This document shows positions 11,361 through 22,568 of a stretch of 64,000 bases of DNA, one piece after another. The position numbers and the translations under genes are program-made. Position 1 is the first letter of the stretch, and each line of letters begins with the position of its first letter. The stretch covers positions 2,624 through 66,623 of the forward strand of contig ML769424.1 in NCBI GenBank assembly GCA_009733575.1, given 5' to 3'. The DNA is from Gymnopus androsaceus JB14 (taxonomy: Eukaryota; Basidiomycota; Agaricomycetes; Agaricales; Omphalotaceae). The notes beneath the pieces were generated by a model that was not told where the DNA came from, did not search any database, and worked only from the letters and a program-made list of their open reading frames with translations.

Positions 11361-13507
11361 TTACTCCGAGAGAATAATTGTTTCTCCTTCATCTTCTGTC
11401 CTGGCAGTTACGTCGCCACCAAGACTGCCCTGTCCTCGCTGAGCTGCAGATTCTGCACGAATCCGCTTCAAAGCCGGTCCAGCCCCAGCATTAGGAAGAT
11501 CGAGGATGTATCCCTCGCTGGCGGCAAAGATCAAATCCCACTTGTCGTCTTTCATGTTGATGATAGAGTCGTAAAATCTCTGGCAGGATGGCGCCCATTC
11601 TTCGTTGAAACTATCGAGCGTATTTCTTCCCGAACGCGTGGTCTTGGGTGTTGTCTTTTGGTCAGAAGCTGGGATTCCATTTTTACAAACGTCAAGTGCC
11701 CGATAAACCTGGAAATTTTTTTTGAGAGATAAAGTCGTTGGCTTAAAAAGCACATACGGCGGTTGTAGCCAATGCTAAGGCACCAGCAGGAAGCTTCTCT
11801 CCGATGGTAGGTGCATCCAAAGCCCAAGTGAGGTAGAAGGCAAAGGTGCGCATGATTAGTGCACCACGAAATGCGCCCGTCGAGGATGCCGGCTGGAAGA
11901 AAAAATATTAAGTCTTGGTACACTGAAATATAAGATATTGACACGCACCGTTGAGCCTGGCTTTTCATAGATAAAACTATCTTTGTGACGAAGCTGCACT
12001 ACAAGCTGTTTCTCGGCCTCAGCACCCTTCGCATTCGCCTGGAGATATCCAATGACTGCCTGAAGTCCGCGTTGCCCAACCTTGCTCCGGTAGTTTCTGA
12101 TTTGTGCCTGAGCCTGTTAAAAAGGAATTAGACACGGAAAAGCATGAGACAGGCAACGTACCTGGGAATTGATAGCAGGATGGTCACAACGTAGGATTGT
12201 TTGTCCCTTGGCATCAGTCGTGTTGGGCAAAAGGTGAGGAAGTATGGCCAGATGTTCATTCCAGAGGTTTCGAAGAGTTGCGCGGAATTCAGGATCACTG
12301 CCGAGGGAGAATTGCTGGGCACGAGAACCACTCCATTCAATCAGACTAGATTGCACGGCACCATTCCAAATGTTGCGGTCACTAGCAAGTCCAAAGGGTA
12401 AGTCGCCAACTTTGACAGTTGCACGAGGTTTGGGGGGCTGCGCGGGTTTTCCAGTCTCACGCTCTTCATTCGCGATGACATTCACATCAGCAGGCTCGAG
12501 TTTAACCTCAACCACCTCCTTCAAAGATTGTTAGCCTCAGTGAAAAATAATACGGAACAATTACCTTGGATGTGTGGGCTTCTTTCTTATGGCTCTTTCC
12601 AGCTCGTTCAGCCTCCATGACTTCTTTTGCCGCATCTTGTGCAAATTCTCCACCGGCGATCTCTTCAAATTCAATTTCTGTACTGACTTCAAGGGACGTG
12701 AATGTGCTCGATGTTTTGTTTCCATAGACCAGAGGCTTCCAATTCGCTTTAAGCCCACCAATATCTGTTTGCTTGGCTCGTTTGGTTGACGGTGGCCTTC
12801 GAAATTAATGTGAGTGACTGATTTTTACAATCAAGGAAGACGACGAACTTAGCTTCACTTTCAGAGCTAGGTCTTTTTGGTGTCAACTTCCTCACGGGTG
12901 CGCTGGGTGCATCGACTCTCATAGTTTCAATATCTTGACGCACGGAAACTTTGTTGGCCTGTTTGAATGTAAGCAAAAAGTCCAATAGAGAAATATATCA
13001 TACCTTTTTCTTTTTTGCTTTTTTGAGCTCTTCTTCGAGCCGTTTGACTTCCTCATCCTCGTCCTCATTGTCAGCGAAATCAGCATCATCCATATCCACA
13101 TTTGAATCTGGGCCTGACGACATGGCAAGGTCATCTGCATCGTTAATCATTGCGTCGATCTCAGCCTGTATTTCTGTGTCAGGCCCATTTTCGGTAAGGC
13201 TGTCATCAAGCAATGGTGGTGATTTGGGGCCGACTGCTGGTAATTGTACAGGAGCTGATAGTGGAAGAGTAAGATCAGGACGTAGCAGAGGCTGCTCACT
13301 GTCTTTTTGCTTCTGTTGGTCCAGATAACTGGCTACGCGCTTTTTGGAATCTCTTTTTTTCTTATCGGTAGCGGCTTTAGTGCTTTCTTTTTCAGCTTGT
13401 TTTTCTTTTTTATTGGTGCGAATTTCTTCTTGGGTTTTTGGAATGAGAGAGTCGGGAACAACTTGTGTTCTAGTGCCTTGGCGACGTGTAGACATACGAG
13501 ACGTCAT
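11361..13507 (-). CDS. Plavaka-associated gene, unknown function
   Basis: This minus-strand gene has six short introns, all with GT-AG ends by eye, and reads through without a stop from ATG at 13507 to TAA at 11361. The N-terminal third is charged, Lys/Glu-rich and probably disordered or coiled coil (13507-12998, including an acidic DDADFADNEDEDEE stretch). The middle (12524-12170) is better ordered, with conserved-looking Trp, Pro and Leu (SLIEWSGSRAQQFSLG). The C-terminal exons form a compact domain ending in TIILSE. It is divergent from the transposase gene, with only 103 bp between the two start codons, implying a shared bidirectional promoter. The last exon is duplicated at 1384-1690. 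I do not know its function; its position inside the element and intact frame suggest a transposition accessory protein. Confidence 0.7.
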
Positions 13508-13610
13508 GGCGGGGGCAGAAGCAGAGGGTGAAAATCGGGAGGTGTCGGAAAACAAGTCACCTCATGGCGTGGGTAAACATTTTTTCTTACAAGTTCGCTC
13601 ACTCTCGATC
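13508..13610. promoter_or_regulatory. Bidirectional promoter interval of the Plavaka element
   Basis: Only 103 bp separate the start codons of two divergent genes, so both promoters must lie here or within the first exons. No TATA box is evident. This is inferred from layout only. Confidence 0.4.
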
Positions 13611-16600
13611 ATGGCTCCCAAAATTCCATGCTCATTTCCTGGCTGTATTCGCACCTTTAAGAAAAATGGTGATCTTACTAAACATGTAAATCGGGTTCAT
13701 CATGCAGTGTCATCGATCCCAGTGCAAGCTCCTAACTTCCCGCAACCCATTGACGGTTCTGCCTTTGTTTTTGAACAAGTACCTCCTGCCTTTCCGTTTC
13801 CTTCACCATCACCACCACCACCACCTCGATTACCCCAGGAAGAGAAGAAATTCCATCCTTATCTTACAGGCAAGCCATCCATCGATATTTGCTTCAAAGT
13901 ACTAACTTAAATTCAGGTGACATCTGCGATGAACAGGGCAACTATCTTCCTCCAAATACTCCGCCACCTCCAAGATCTACTGGGAGCCCTTGGAGTCCAT
14001 TCAAGGGCGAGGCTCAGTTCCGCTTGGCTGACCTTCTTTTCCGAAAGGTTGAGATGTCACAGGGGAACATAGACGAGCTCCTGGACATCTGGTCTCTCTA
14101 TGAACGACAACTCACACAAGCAACTGGATGCGACAACTGTAGCTCCGATGGTCCTTTCGACAACCATAAGGACTTATACAGCCTCATTGACAACATTGTT
14201 CAAGGCGGCGCTACTTGGAAATGTTTTCAGAGTGTTGTCGACGAATCTCTCCCTGTCAATGCTCCTGAATGGCAGAAAATCTCGTATCAGGTGTGGTATC
14301 GAGATCCGGACACCATCATTGCCAACATTCTGGCCAATCCCGAGTTTCGAAACGACTTCGATGTTGCACCATACGTTCACCTTGACAGTGCTGGAAAGCG
14401 CAATTGGGCCGATTTCATGTCCGGAAACTTTGCATGGAGACACGCAGTGAGTGATCTATTTGTATATTTCTTTGAACACTACCCAATTTTTGCTCTCAGA
14501 CCCAAATTTACGAAGACGAAGGTGCTGCCACTGTACAAGGTGCAATGCTTGTTCCGGTGATCCTAGGGGCAGACAAAACCACGGTATCGGTTGCAACAGG
14601 ACACGTCGAATACCATCCACTCTACCTGAGCATTGGGAATGTTACCAATGCTAGTCGCCGAGCTCATCGTAATGCAGTAATACCTATTGGGTTTCTTGCT
14701 ATTCCAAAGTGTTGGTCCTTTTCTGTAACCCCTGTTCTACAACAAGCTGACTCGCTATTTTTCAGCTGATCGGAAGTACGATAAAGATCCCAATTTCCGA
14801 GTATTCAAGAAAAAACTTTATCATGCTTCCATCGCCGCCATTCTACAAACATTAAAGCCAGGAATGAAGACCCCTGTTATTCGAAAATGTCCTGATGGTC
14901 ATTTCCGTCGAGTTATTTATGATCTGGCAGCCTTCATTGCGGATTATCCAGAACAAGTTTACGTCTCTGGTGTGGTTCAGGGATGGTGTTGCCGGTTTGT
15001 TTGCTTCCACAATATACATTCACGTTTTGCTTACGACCTAATTCCTGCTAGATGTAATGCCATGTTTTCAGATCTCGATGGCGCCGCAGATCGTCGGACT
15101 CGAGAACTAGACAAAATCCTGCGAGAAGAGTATGGCGGTGAAGGACGTACACTGTGGGATAACTTTGGAGTTGACGAGCACGTTACAGTAAGTCTTTTTC
15201 GCCATTATATAGTCCATTCATAATTTTTACATTTATCCAGCCATTTACAGAAGGCTTTCCGAGGGCCGATATCCATGAGATGCTCTCGTTTGACCTGTTA
15301 CATCAGATTATCAAGGGATGTTTCAAGGACATGCTCGTGGACTGGTCATGGGAATACCTCTTGCTCGAGCACGGAGAAAAAAGGGCAAATGAGATTTTTG
15401 ATGACATTGACCGCAGGTGCGTGGATTTTGTTTCCGAGACTTGCAAAAACCTAGTCTTTTTCACTGTAGACTCGCCGCCGTTCCTGCCTTTCCTGGGCTT
15501 CGACGCTTTCCTCATGGTCGACGATTCAAACAATGGACTGGCAACGATTCGAAAGCATTAATGAAGGTTTGTGCAATTGTGAGCTTCCCCGAATCCTCTC
15601 GCTGATAAATATATTATGTTTAGATCTTCCTACCTGCAGTCGCCGAATACCTTCCAGAAGAAATGATGAAGTGCTTATCATCATTTATGGACTTTTGCTA
15701 TCTTGTTCGACGTTCAGACATCAATGAAGATACTCTCAAGGCAATCGAATCTTCCCTCCAGGCGTTTCATCATTATCGCGAAATTTTCCGAGCTTCCGGT
15801 GTTCGTGAACACTTCTCTATTCCACGAATGCACTCGATGGTCCATTACCCTCTTTGTATCACCGACTTTGGTTCGCCCAATGGACTCTGCTCCTCAATAA
15901 CAGAATCCCGTCACATCACAGCTGTCAAAAAGCCCTGGCGGCGTTCAAATCGTTACAATGCCCTTAGCCAGATTCTCCTCACAAATCAGCGACTGGACAA
16001 GTTGGCGGCCCTTCGTTCAATGCTAGTCGATGACGGATTTATTCTTCCTTTGGGCCTTCCCGTACTTCACAATCTGACTTGTTTGATGCGGAGAATGAAG
16101 ACGTTGGACCTGTAGACAGTGGGAGAGCACAGGCGGATGTTAAGCTGGCAAAGACTCGAGGTGTGTCCCAGTCGTAATGTTCCACAATAGTTGACTAATT
16201 TTCGTCTTTGCAGAGTCGGGCTACCCTCGTTTCATTGCAGAGCTTGGCGAACGTGTTGGACACCCTGGTCTTGAGGAACTTACTCGTCAGTTTCTTCATG
16301 AGCAACTCAACCTTTCTGAGGATTCCGATCTTCCTCACATTACTTCAAAAATAAATGTTTATCATTCTGCCATCGCCATTTTCTTTGCACCAAGTGACCG
16401 TGCTGGCATCCGTGGAATGCAACAGGAGCGGATTCGCTGTACGCCCTCATGGTACGGCGTTGAGCGTCGCGATTGCGTCCTGGCTACAGTTGACGAAGAT
16501 AAACCAGGCTTTCAAGGTCTGAGCGCTGCCCGGGCCCTGCTCCTCTTTTCATTCCGCCATGAGAAGAAAACATACCCATGTGCTCTCATACATTGGTTCA

Positions 16601-16854
16601 ACACATATGGTCAAAGACGTGACCCGAAAACAGGATTATGGCAGGTGCGGCCTGCTTTCCATGACCAAGCCCAACGGAACCCTTGCCTTGCCGTGGTGCA
16701 TTTAGACACACTTGTTCGAGGGGTTCATCTCGTTCCTGTTTACGGTTCACGTAGTCTTCCTGCTGAATTAAAATATTACCAGTCCCTTGATGTTTTCAAA
16801 CTTTTCTATGTTAACAAGTATGCAGACTACCACTCGAATGAAATCTTATCTTGA
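13611..16854 (+). pseudogene. Plavaka transposase, C2H2 N-terminus, two frame breaks
   Basis: The protein starts with a C2H2 zinc finger (C7, C12, H25, H30) and a Pro-rich linker, followed by the RNase H-fold Plavaka transposase. Recognisable family blocks are ILGADKTTVSVATG, YHPLYLSIGNV, RRAHRNAV, GLCSSITESRHI and the C-terminal YVNKYADYHSNEI. Exons by eye: 13611-13869, 13917-14446, 14500-14708, 14766-14994, 15052-15187, 15241-15416, 15470-15566, 15624-16160, 16214-16854. Intron 1 is GC-AG with a TACTAAC-like branch site. Two defects remain. At the exon 3 donor (14709) one G seems missing, so splicing gives a frameshift. The linker at about 16030-16075 also changes frame. Both are single-base events and could be sequencing errors, in which case the gene would be intact. 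Confidence 0.85.
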
Positions 16855-16959
16855 ATCCAAATACGTCGAATTTTACTGCTCAGCCTCGGATTTATTCGGG
16901 ATGAGGCCCTGTCACATGGTTTGGTTAAACCATCTTCGTCTTGTCCAAGTCCACCATTC

Positions 16960-17747
16960 ATGGAGATTTTAAAAATATCTACCTCTTCTCCAACGCCGCT
17001 GGAAGAACTCGAGACTCAGATTGTAGAGCCCCTGAGCCAAATTCCACGTGGAACTTTCAATAGCCCTTCCCGGCGTGTATTAAAGCGTGAAGCTGACTTG
17101 GAATCAGACCAGGCTAGGGTGGTCAAACGAGCATGCTCAGGGCATGACAGGTACTTTTTTTCCTCCGACTAACAAGTATTCAATTTTTTAACGAAACTTT
17201 CAGTGCAAAGGAAAACGTCGGGGGAAGTTTGGAACAAGCTGTCAAGCTCAAATCGTCGGCGGAAGGTTGGTGCTGGAGTCTATTGGTTACTCAAAGCTTA
17301 TCACTAATGTTACCAGCGATGGTTGAATTGCTCCAAGCCCAAGTTAAATATCTCGAGTCAATGCATACGGAGTACAAAAAGGCCACCGATGAACGAGTTG
17401 TACACTTGACGACCCGACGAAACATCTACGCAGGACAGAGCAAAAAGTGGGAAGAAAAGGCAAAGAAGCTGGAGGAAAAGGTAGAGGAGGATGCCGGAAA
17501 GCTAGACAATTTGAAGGAAAGGTTGAACGAGGCAAACGAGGCGTTGAAGAGATCTGAGGCAACGGTGATGGAGCAGGAATCTCGGCTGAAGGTTCAGAAT
17601 GAGTACATGGATAATGCGAATGCATTGTGCCATGTAACTGGGCAAATGCTCCAGAACTTTCCATCTCATAGGCTCAACAAGTCGGTGAAAGCTTCGTTGA
17701 ACAAACTCAATGATGCAATTCAGAAGGCGCCGAAATCAGGCTTATAG
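16960..17747 (+). CDS. Plavaka-associated coiled-coil protein
   Basis: Three exons (16960-17150, 17204-17265, 17317-17747) joined by GT-AG introns give a protein of about 228 residues ending at TAG 17745. Residues from about 90 onward are a long Lys/Glu-rich coiled coil (KKWEEKAKKLEEKVEEDAG). The N-terminus is polar with SPSRRVLKREADLES. The ATG at 16960 opens the reading frame just downstream of the transposase stop on the same strand. I do not recognise a named family. Its place inside the TIRs suggests a structural or DNA-binding helper, perhaps for multimerisation. Confidence 0.65.
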
Positions 17748-18002
17748 TCTTATTTAGTGCTACGGAGTAGTTATTATTATTATGTTTTGACTTAGCATCT
17801 ACTAAGTACAACAAGTGTATAAACGCCTAAGGCCCTGGATTGGTAGATGTATGATTGTGTATAATCAGTGTATGATCTGGTATGATGGATGTATGACTGG
17901 CACAGCTGAAACACTGTATGATGAACGTATGATTGTGTATGATGCGCGAAACGGTTATACAATTATACTCATCATACGGATCATAAGTTGGGGAACTTGC
18001 TG
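17748..18002. repeat. Plavaka right subterminal array and TIR
   Basis: A non-coding tail with repeated GTATGAT/CATCATAC words, ending in GGAACTTGCTG. The words are inverted relative to those at the left end, as expected for paired transposase-binding sites. The same array recurs right after the 32450-32474 gap. Confidence 0.7.
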
Positions 18003-20426
18003 ATGAAGCTACACACCAGTGGCACTGGAATCCATTGGTAAGGAGTGCCAGAGGTCCTGGCCCCATGGAATCCATGTTGAGCCCTGGAATCCATGGTTAG
18101 GCCTGGAATCCATGGCCTTGGATTTCCATAGGATTTCCATCTTATTAGATACTGGATTGTTACACTTTGGACTATCTAACTTGTTAGATTTTAAGGCAGC
18201 CTGAAGTGCCATGGACTACAAAATATAGTAGTCTATGGAATCCATGGTCTGTGGAATCTATGGACTACAAAATAATATAGTCTATGGAATCCATGGTCTG
18301 TGGAATCCATGGACTACAAAATATACTAGTCTATGAAATCCATGGTCTGTGGAATCCATGGACTAAAAAATAATATAGTCTATGGAATCCATGGCATGGT
18401 CTATGGAATCCATGGTCTGTGGAATCAATGGACTACAAAATATAGTAGTCTATGGAATCCATGGTCTGTGGAATCCATGGACTACAAAATAATATAGTCT
18501 ATGGAATCCATGGTCTGTGGAATCCATGGACTACAAAATATAGTAGTCTATGGAATCCATGGACTACAAAATGTAGTTGTCTATGGAATCCATGGACTAC
18601 AAAATGTAGTTGTCTATGGAATCCATGGTCTGTGGAATCCACGGACTACAAAATGTAGTTGTCTAGGGAATCCATGGTCTGTGGAATCCATGGACTACAA
18701 AATAATATACTGTATAATTACGACCAATAGTTCCCGGGTTTCATGCGTTACGCAGGAACTTCAAAAAAGTATAAGTTCTCTTACTATATATGGTATAGCC
18801 AGCAAAGCCAGCCGGTAAAAAATTACAATAATAGGCAAAAGCACCAAAAAATTGGCCCCCGTTATGCGTTATGATTTCCAAAATGACCAAGTTCCTGGGG
18901 TCGGTGTTACGGTTATGGGAACTATTGGTCGTAATTATACAGTAGTCTATGGAATCCATGGTCTGTGGAATCCATGGACTACAAAATATAGTAGTCTATG
19001 GAATCCATGGTCTGTGGAATCCATGGACTACACAATGAAGTAGCCACAGACTAATAAATACAGCATAGTGGTGTATGGATTCCACGCACTATAACTATAG
19101 TAGTTCATGGAATCCATGTGCTACTATAGTTTGTAGTGTGGGGGTTCGATTCAATCTGACGATGAACATTGCTACTGGTTCCATGGGTCATTTACTACAT
19201 CTTAAAAGATTCAATGCACCAAAAGATTCCACTCATTTCAGACAGTTGAAAAGCTTCTAATCACCCAGAATGAATGTATTTAGGAGCAAGACTAGGTGAT
19301 ACCATTCAATCTGATGATAGAAATCACTACTGATACCAGTATGGTGGCGGTACTTAGACAGGTTATTTCCTACACCCCAGAATATTCCATACTTATGAAA
19401 TATTTCCAGTCATGTCAGACAGTTGAAAGGACTCTGTTCACTCAACATGCACATATTTTGGAGTAAAAATAAAGGTACCATTCAATCTGACAATGAAAAT
19501 CACTACTGACTCCAGTAAGTGGTGGTACTTACATGGGTCATTTACTACATCCCAAAATATTCAATGCATCTGACAACTTTCCTGTCATATCAGAGAGTTG
19601 AAACACCTCTACTCACTCAAGATGAATGACTTTGGGAGAAGGAGTAAGTGATACCATTCAATCTGATGGTAGAAATTACTACTGATTCTAGTATGGTGGT
19701 AGTTACATTGGACCTTTCCTACACCTCAGAATATTCAATGCTTGTGAGATATTTCCAGTCATTTTAGATGGCTGAAAGGACTCTGCTCACTCAAGATGAA
19801 CATATTTTTGAGTAAAATTAAATGTTACCATTCAATCTGATGATAAAAATCACTACCAATTCCGGTACAGTGGTGGTACTTAGATTAGTCATTTAATACA
19901 CCCTAAAATACTCATTGCATCTTAAAATTTTAGAATAAGTACCTGCAGGTGCATATATACAATTGAACCAGTGAAGGAGCCCTAGATTGGGTTTTTCTCA
20001 TGTGCTTGGTTTCCTGAGTGGGACGGAGCAATAATATTCAGAAAGGGACAGAGAGCTCATTCATACACCACTACATGGATTCCATACACTACAATATTTT
20101 GTAGTCCATGGATTCCATAGACTATGACATTTAGTAGTTCATGGATTCCAAGACTATGATAATTTCTAGTCCGTAGATTCCACACACTACTACATGGATT
20201 CCATAGACTACAACATTTTGTGGTCCATGGATTCCATAGAAAACTACATTTTGTAGTCCATGGATTCCACAGACCATGGATTCCATAGACTACTATGTTT
20301 TGTAGTCAATGGATTCTACAGACCATGGATTCCATAGACTACTACATTTTGTAGTGTGTGGATTTCACAGACCATGGATTCCATAGACTACTATATTTTT
20401 TAGTCCATGGATTATTCTCTCTTCTT
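18003..20426. repeat. Foldback-like repeat R, copy 1
   Basis: The left arm (about 18200-19060) is a tandem array with a period near 49 bp, built on TGGAATCCATGG and GACTACAAAATATAG. The core (19147-about 19990) is a diverged 175-bp tandem repeat of five units, each starting near CATTCAATCTGA, at 19147, 19302, 19478, 19654 and 19828. The right arm (20080-20426) repeats the left-arm words in reverse orientation (CATGGATTCCATAG). The whole is a giant inverted repeat around a satellite. It is non-coding and stops at the 25-N gap. Copy 2 is at about 32640-35640. Confidence 0.75.
19147..19990. repeat. 175-bp tandem satellite, five units
   Basis: Unit starts are spaced 155, 176, 176 and 174 bp. Each unit carries CATTCAATCTGA, CACTACTGAT-like, TCATTTACTACA-like and CAGTTGAAA-like blocks, at roughly 70-80 percent similarity judged by eye. 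It is non-coding and duplicated almost perfectly at about 33850-34690. Confidence 0.75.
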
Positions 20427-20451
20427 NNNNNNNNNNNNNNNNNNNNNNNNN
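20427..20451. other. Assembly gap (25 N)
   Basis: Exactly 25 undetermined bases lie between repeat R and gag copy C. The sequence right of the gap starts mid-gag, at the position equivalent to 7601. The join is therefore not reliable. Confidence 0.99.
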
Positions 20452-21655
20452 ACAAACTAATCCCAATACCATGGGACAAACTATCGGAGGGACACCAGCT
20501 GCAAGGGAGATACCTCCAACCCCTGCCCATACACTGCCTACCCCTCCCGACACGCAAACAAGGGTTGTAGCCAATATCAGATAACCTTTGGAAAGCCCTC
20601 TAGTACTTGGATCTCAAGATCCATGAATATTAGGAAATGAGCTCATGCAAGGCAATAATAACCAATTACCTCAACTAAGCAGATCTATCCCTTCATAGAT
20701 GGACTCAATCAGACGAATAAATGCCAAGCAACACAATCACTCAGCATCATTCCACCACAGGACAGGTAACAAGACAGACATAGAGGATCAAGACAATGAA
20801 GCAATGACAGCACCTACTCATTGCAATCATTACCTGCTAATGCTCGAGGATTCACACCTCAAAACAACCCAAATTCAGCCAACCAAAATCATCCTACCCC
20901 CTTTGAGTCTACCCCATGTAGGGCTCTTCGCAATGTTCAAAACATCCTGAACAATTACTCCTACAACATGGCTGATACGTTCAAAGAATGTGCGGAGGCT
21001 AGGACACAATGGGACACTTACGTCCAAGGGGAAGGTCAAGAATTTGTGAACAGAATAGCAGAAAGGGCTATGATGTTCATTGAGGTTATGGGCTTGAACA
21101 CAACCTCTCCCAGTGATCCAGCAACCACTATACAATTAGTAAGAGGATTGGATAGATTGAACTTTAACAACATTCCAGCATACCTCGTTCAAAGACTCCA
21201 GGACCTGGAGCTATTGCAGGAGTTTGATGTCCTTAGACATTCCATAAACATGGATGAGGTCTATATATTCTACCTGGATGCGGATCTAAACCCAGGAAGC
21301 ATCAGCACTGCAGAACAGATTCAAAGAGGGATGCCCTACCATCAATATCAACCTATTAATCCCCCTACTCCTAGTGGATTGTTGACACACTCAGACGGAA
21401 ATTTAAACTCATTGGTAAATCTGGCCCCCGAGAGTATAAGGACAAATCTCGACCAGATGAGCAATGAAGAACAAAGAACATTGTTGGAAGAATTGCTCAC
21501 CAGTGAGCAAGGACCAGTACAGGATAGTCCGAATTGGTCCATTCGAAAACAGTCACTGGTGGACTCAGTTCAGAGTTAGGGGTCAAATCTATTTGTAGGA
21601 AATAATGCACCCCTACAAAGAATGATGGATTGGCCACGAGAACTACCCAATGTTA

Positions 21656-22568
21656 CAGTGCCAACAGGCACTTCTCCAACCACTCGACTTTGAGCCAAAT
21701 AAATTAGCTAAAATCATAATAAAATTAGTTTTGGCAGGAAACCAGCCAAAAGAATGCGATTACCGTCGAGCAAAAAAACCTTTCCGTGTTTGGAAATAAG
21801 TTCCCACGGTGTTCATTTTCGCGAGGCCAGAATTCTCCAAAGTATTGCCGCACCAACACGTCTGTCCGACCGTCCTCTGGCCTCTTGTTCTAAAAGCACT
21901 ATGCCTCGGGTATCTGCACGCTCTGCCGCTGCTACTAGGCGCGAAAATCAAAAAAAAAAAACGGTATAATCTCACCTCAAGAAGTTGCCGAGCTTTGCAC
22001 CTATATCGACGCGACTTACAATACCATTGATAACTCAGCATTTCGCGCATCTTTGGGAACGACATTTCAAAATCTTCCATTCATTACCTCTGCAGGCCCG
22101 AATATCTTTGTATCTCATGCTCCAATGGCTAGTAAGTTGGGAAAGTAAGTTGGTTCTGCTCAAATTGGGTCATTTGCTCATTCATTCATGTCTTCAAGAC
22201 ATGGCCTCAACATCAGGCAAGCTGAATATGCTGTGAAGAAGTATACTAGTCATCGGAGAATACTCGCAATCATTAGAATGGACCCCCGCATCCTGTCGAT
22301 GTGAGGCTCGGGTATGTCGGCGAACTTCCTTTTATGGAAGGTACCTTCCTAATTAGGGTATGACTAAGCAGGTTCATTTTCGCCGGAGGTCCGAAAACCA
22401 AAGTTCAAGCAAGGTCTTAGCGGAGCACAACCTTAGTAAATACATCTAATATAAGTCCATTGCACCTATTTTGGGGATAATACATTGATATATACATGCT
22501 CTGAAAAAGTTTTAAAATTTGCAGCTTTTTACGGTTACCCGGGTGATGAGAAGTGATTGATGGCACTG
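21656..22568. mobile_element. TIR element with TA duplication (Tc1/mariner-like)
   Basis: A 913-bp insertion relative to gag copy B. Termini CAGTGCCA and TGGCACTG extend imperfectly for about 25 bp, with TA on both sides (21654-21655 and 22569-22570). Copy B gives the empty site (TGTTACTAAT). The body holds short ORF pieces (MPRVSARSAAATRRENQKKK from 21901, and IDATYNTIDNSAFRASLG) that may be the remains of a spliced gene, but I cannot assign them. Confidence 0.82.

Larger units (their letters stand above)
10973..18002. mobile_element. Plavaka DNA transposon, near complete
   Basis: A 7030-bp element bounded by 11-bp inverted termini: CAGCAAGTTCC at 10973 and GGAACTTGCTG ending at 18002. Both subterminal regions are dense in CATCATAC/GTATGATG repeats in opposite orientation (about 10984-11165 and 17845-17985), as expected for transposase-binding arrays. 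Inside are a minus-strand gene, a C2H2-plus-transposase gene and a small coiled-coil gene. The left flank is gag copy B, but the right flank is an unrelated repeat, so the original target duplication cannot be verified (AT occurs on both sides). A second right-end copy is at about 32475-32645 and a left-end copy at 994. Confidence 0.85.

Noticed and set aside
18452..18818. ORFs with repeated ESMVCGIHGLQN-type units
   Set aside because: They arise from translating the 49-bp repeat; frames on both strands stay open for the same reason.
18200..19060. CRISPR-like regularly spaced repeats
   Set aside because: The units are tandem and palindromic with no unique spacers, the same words recur inverted on the other side, and the genome is eukaryotic.
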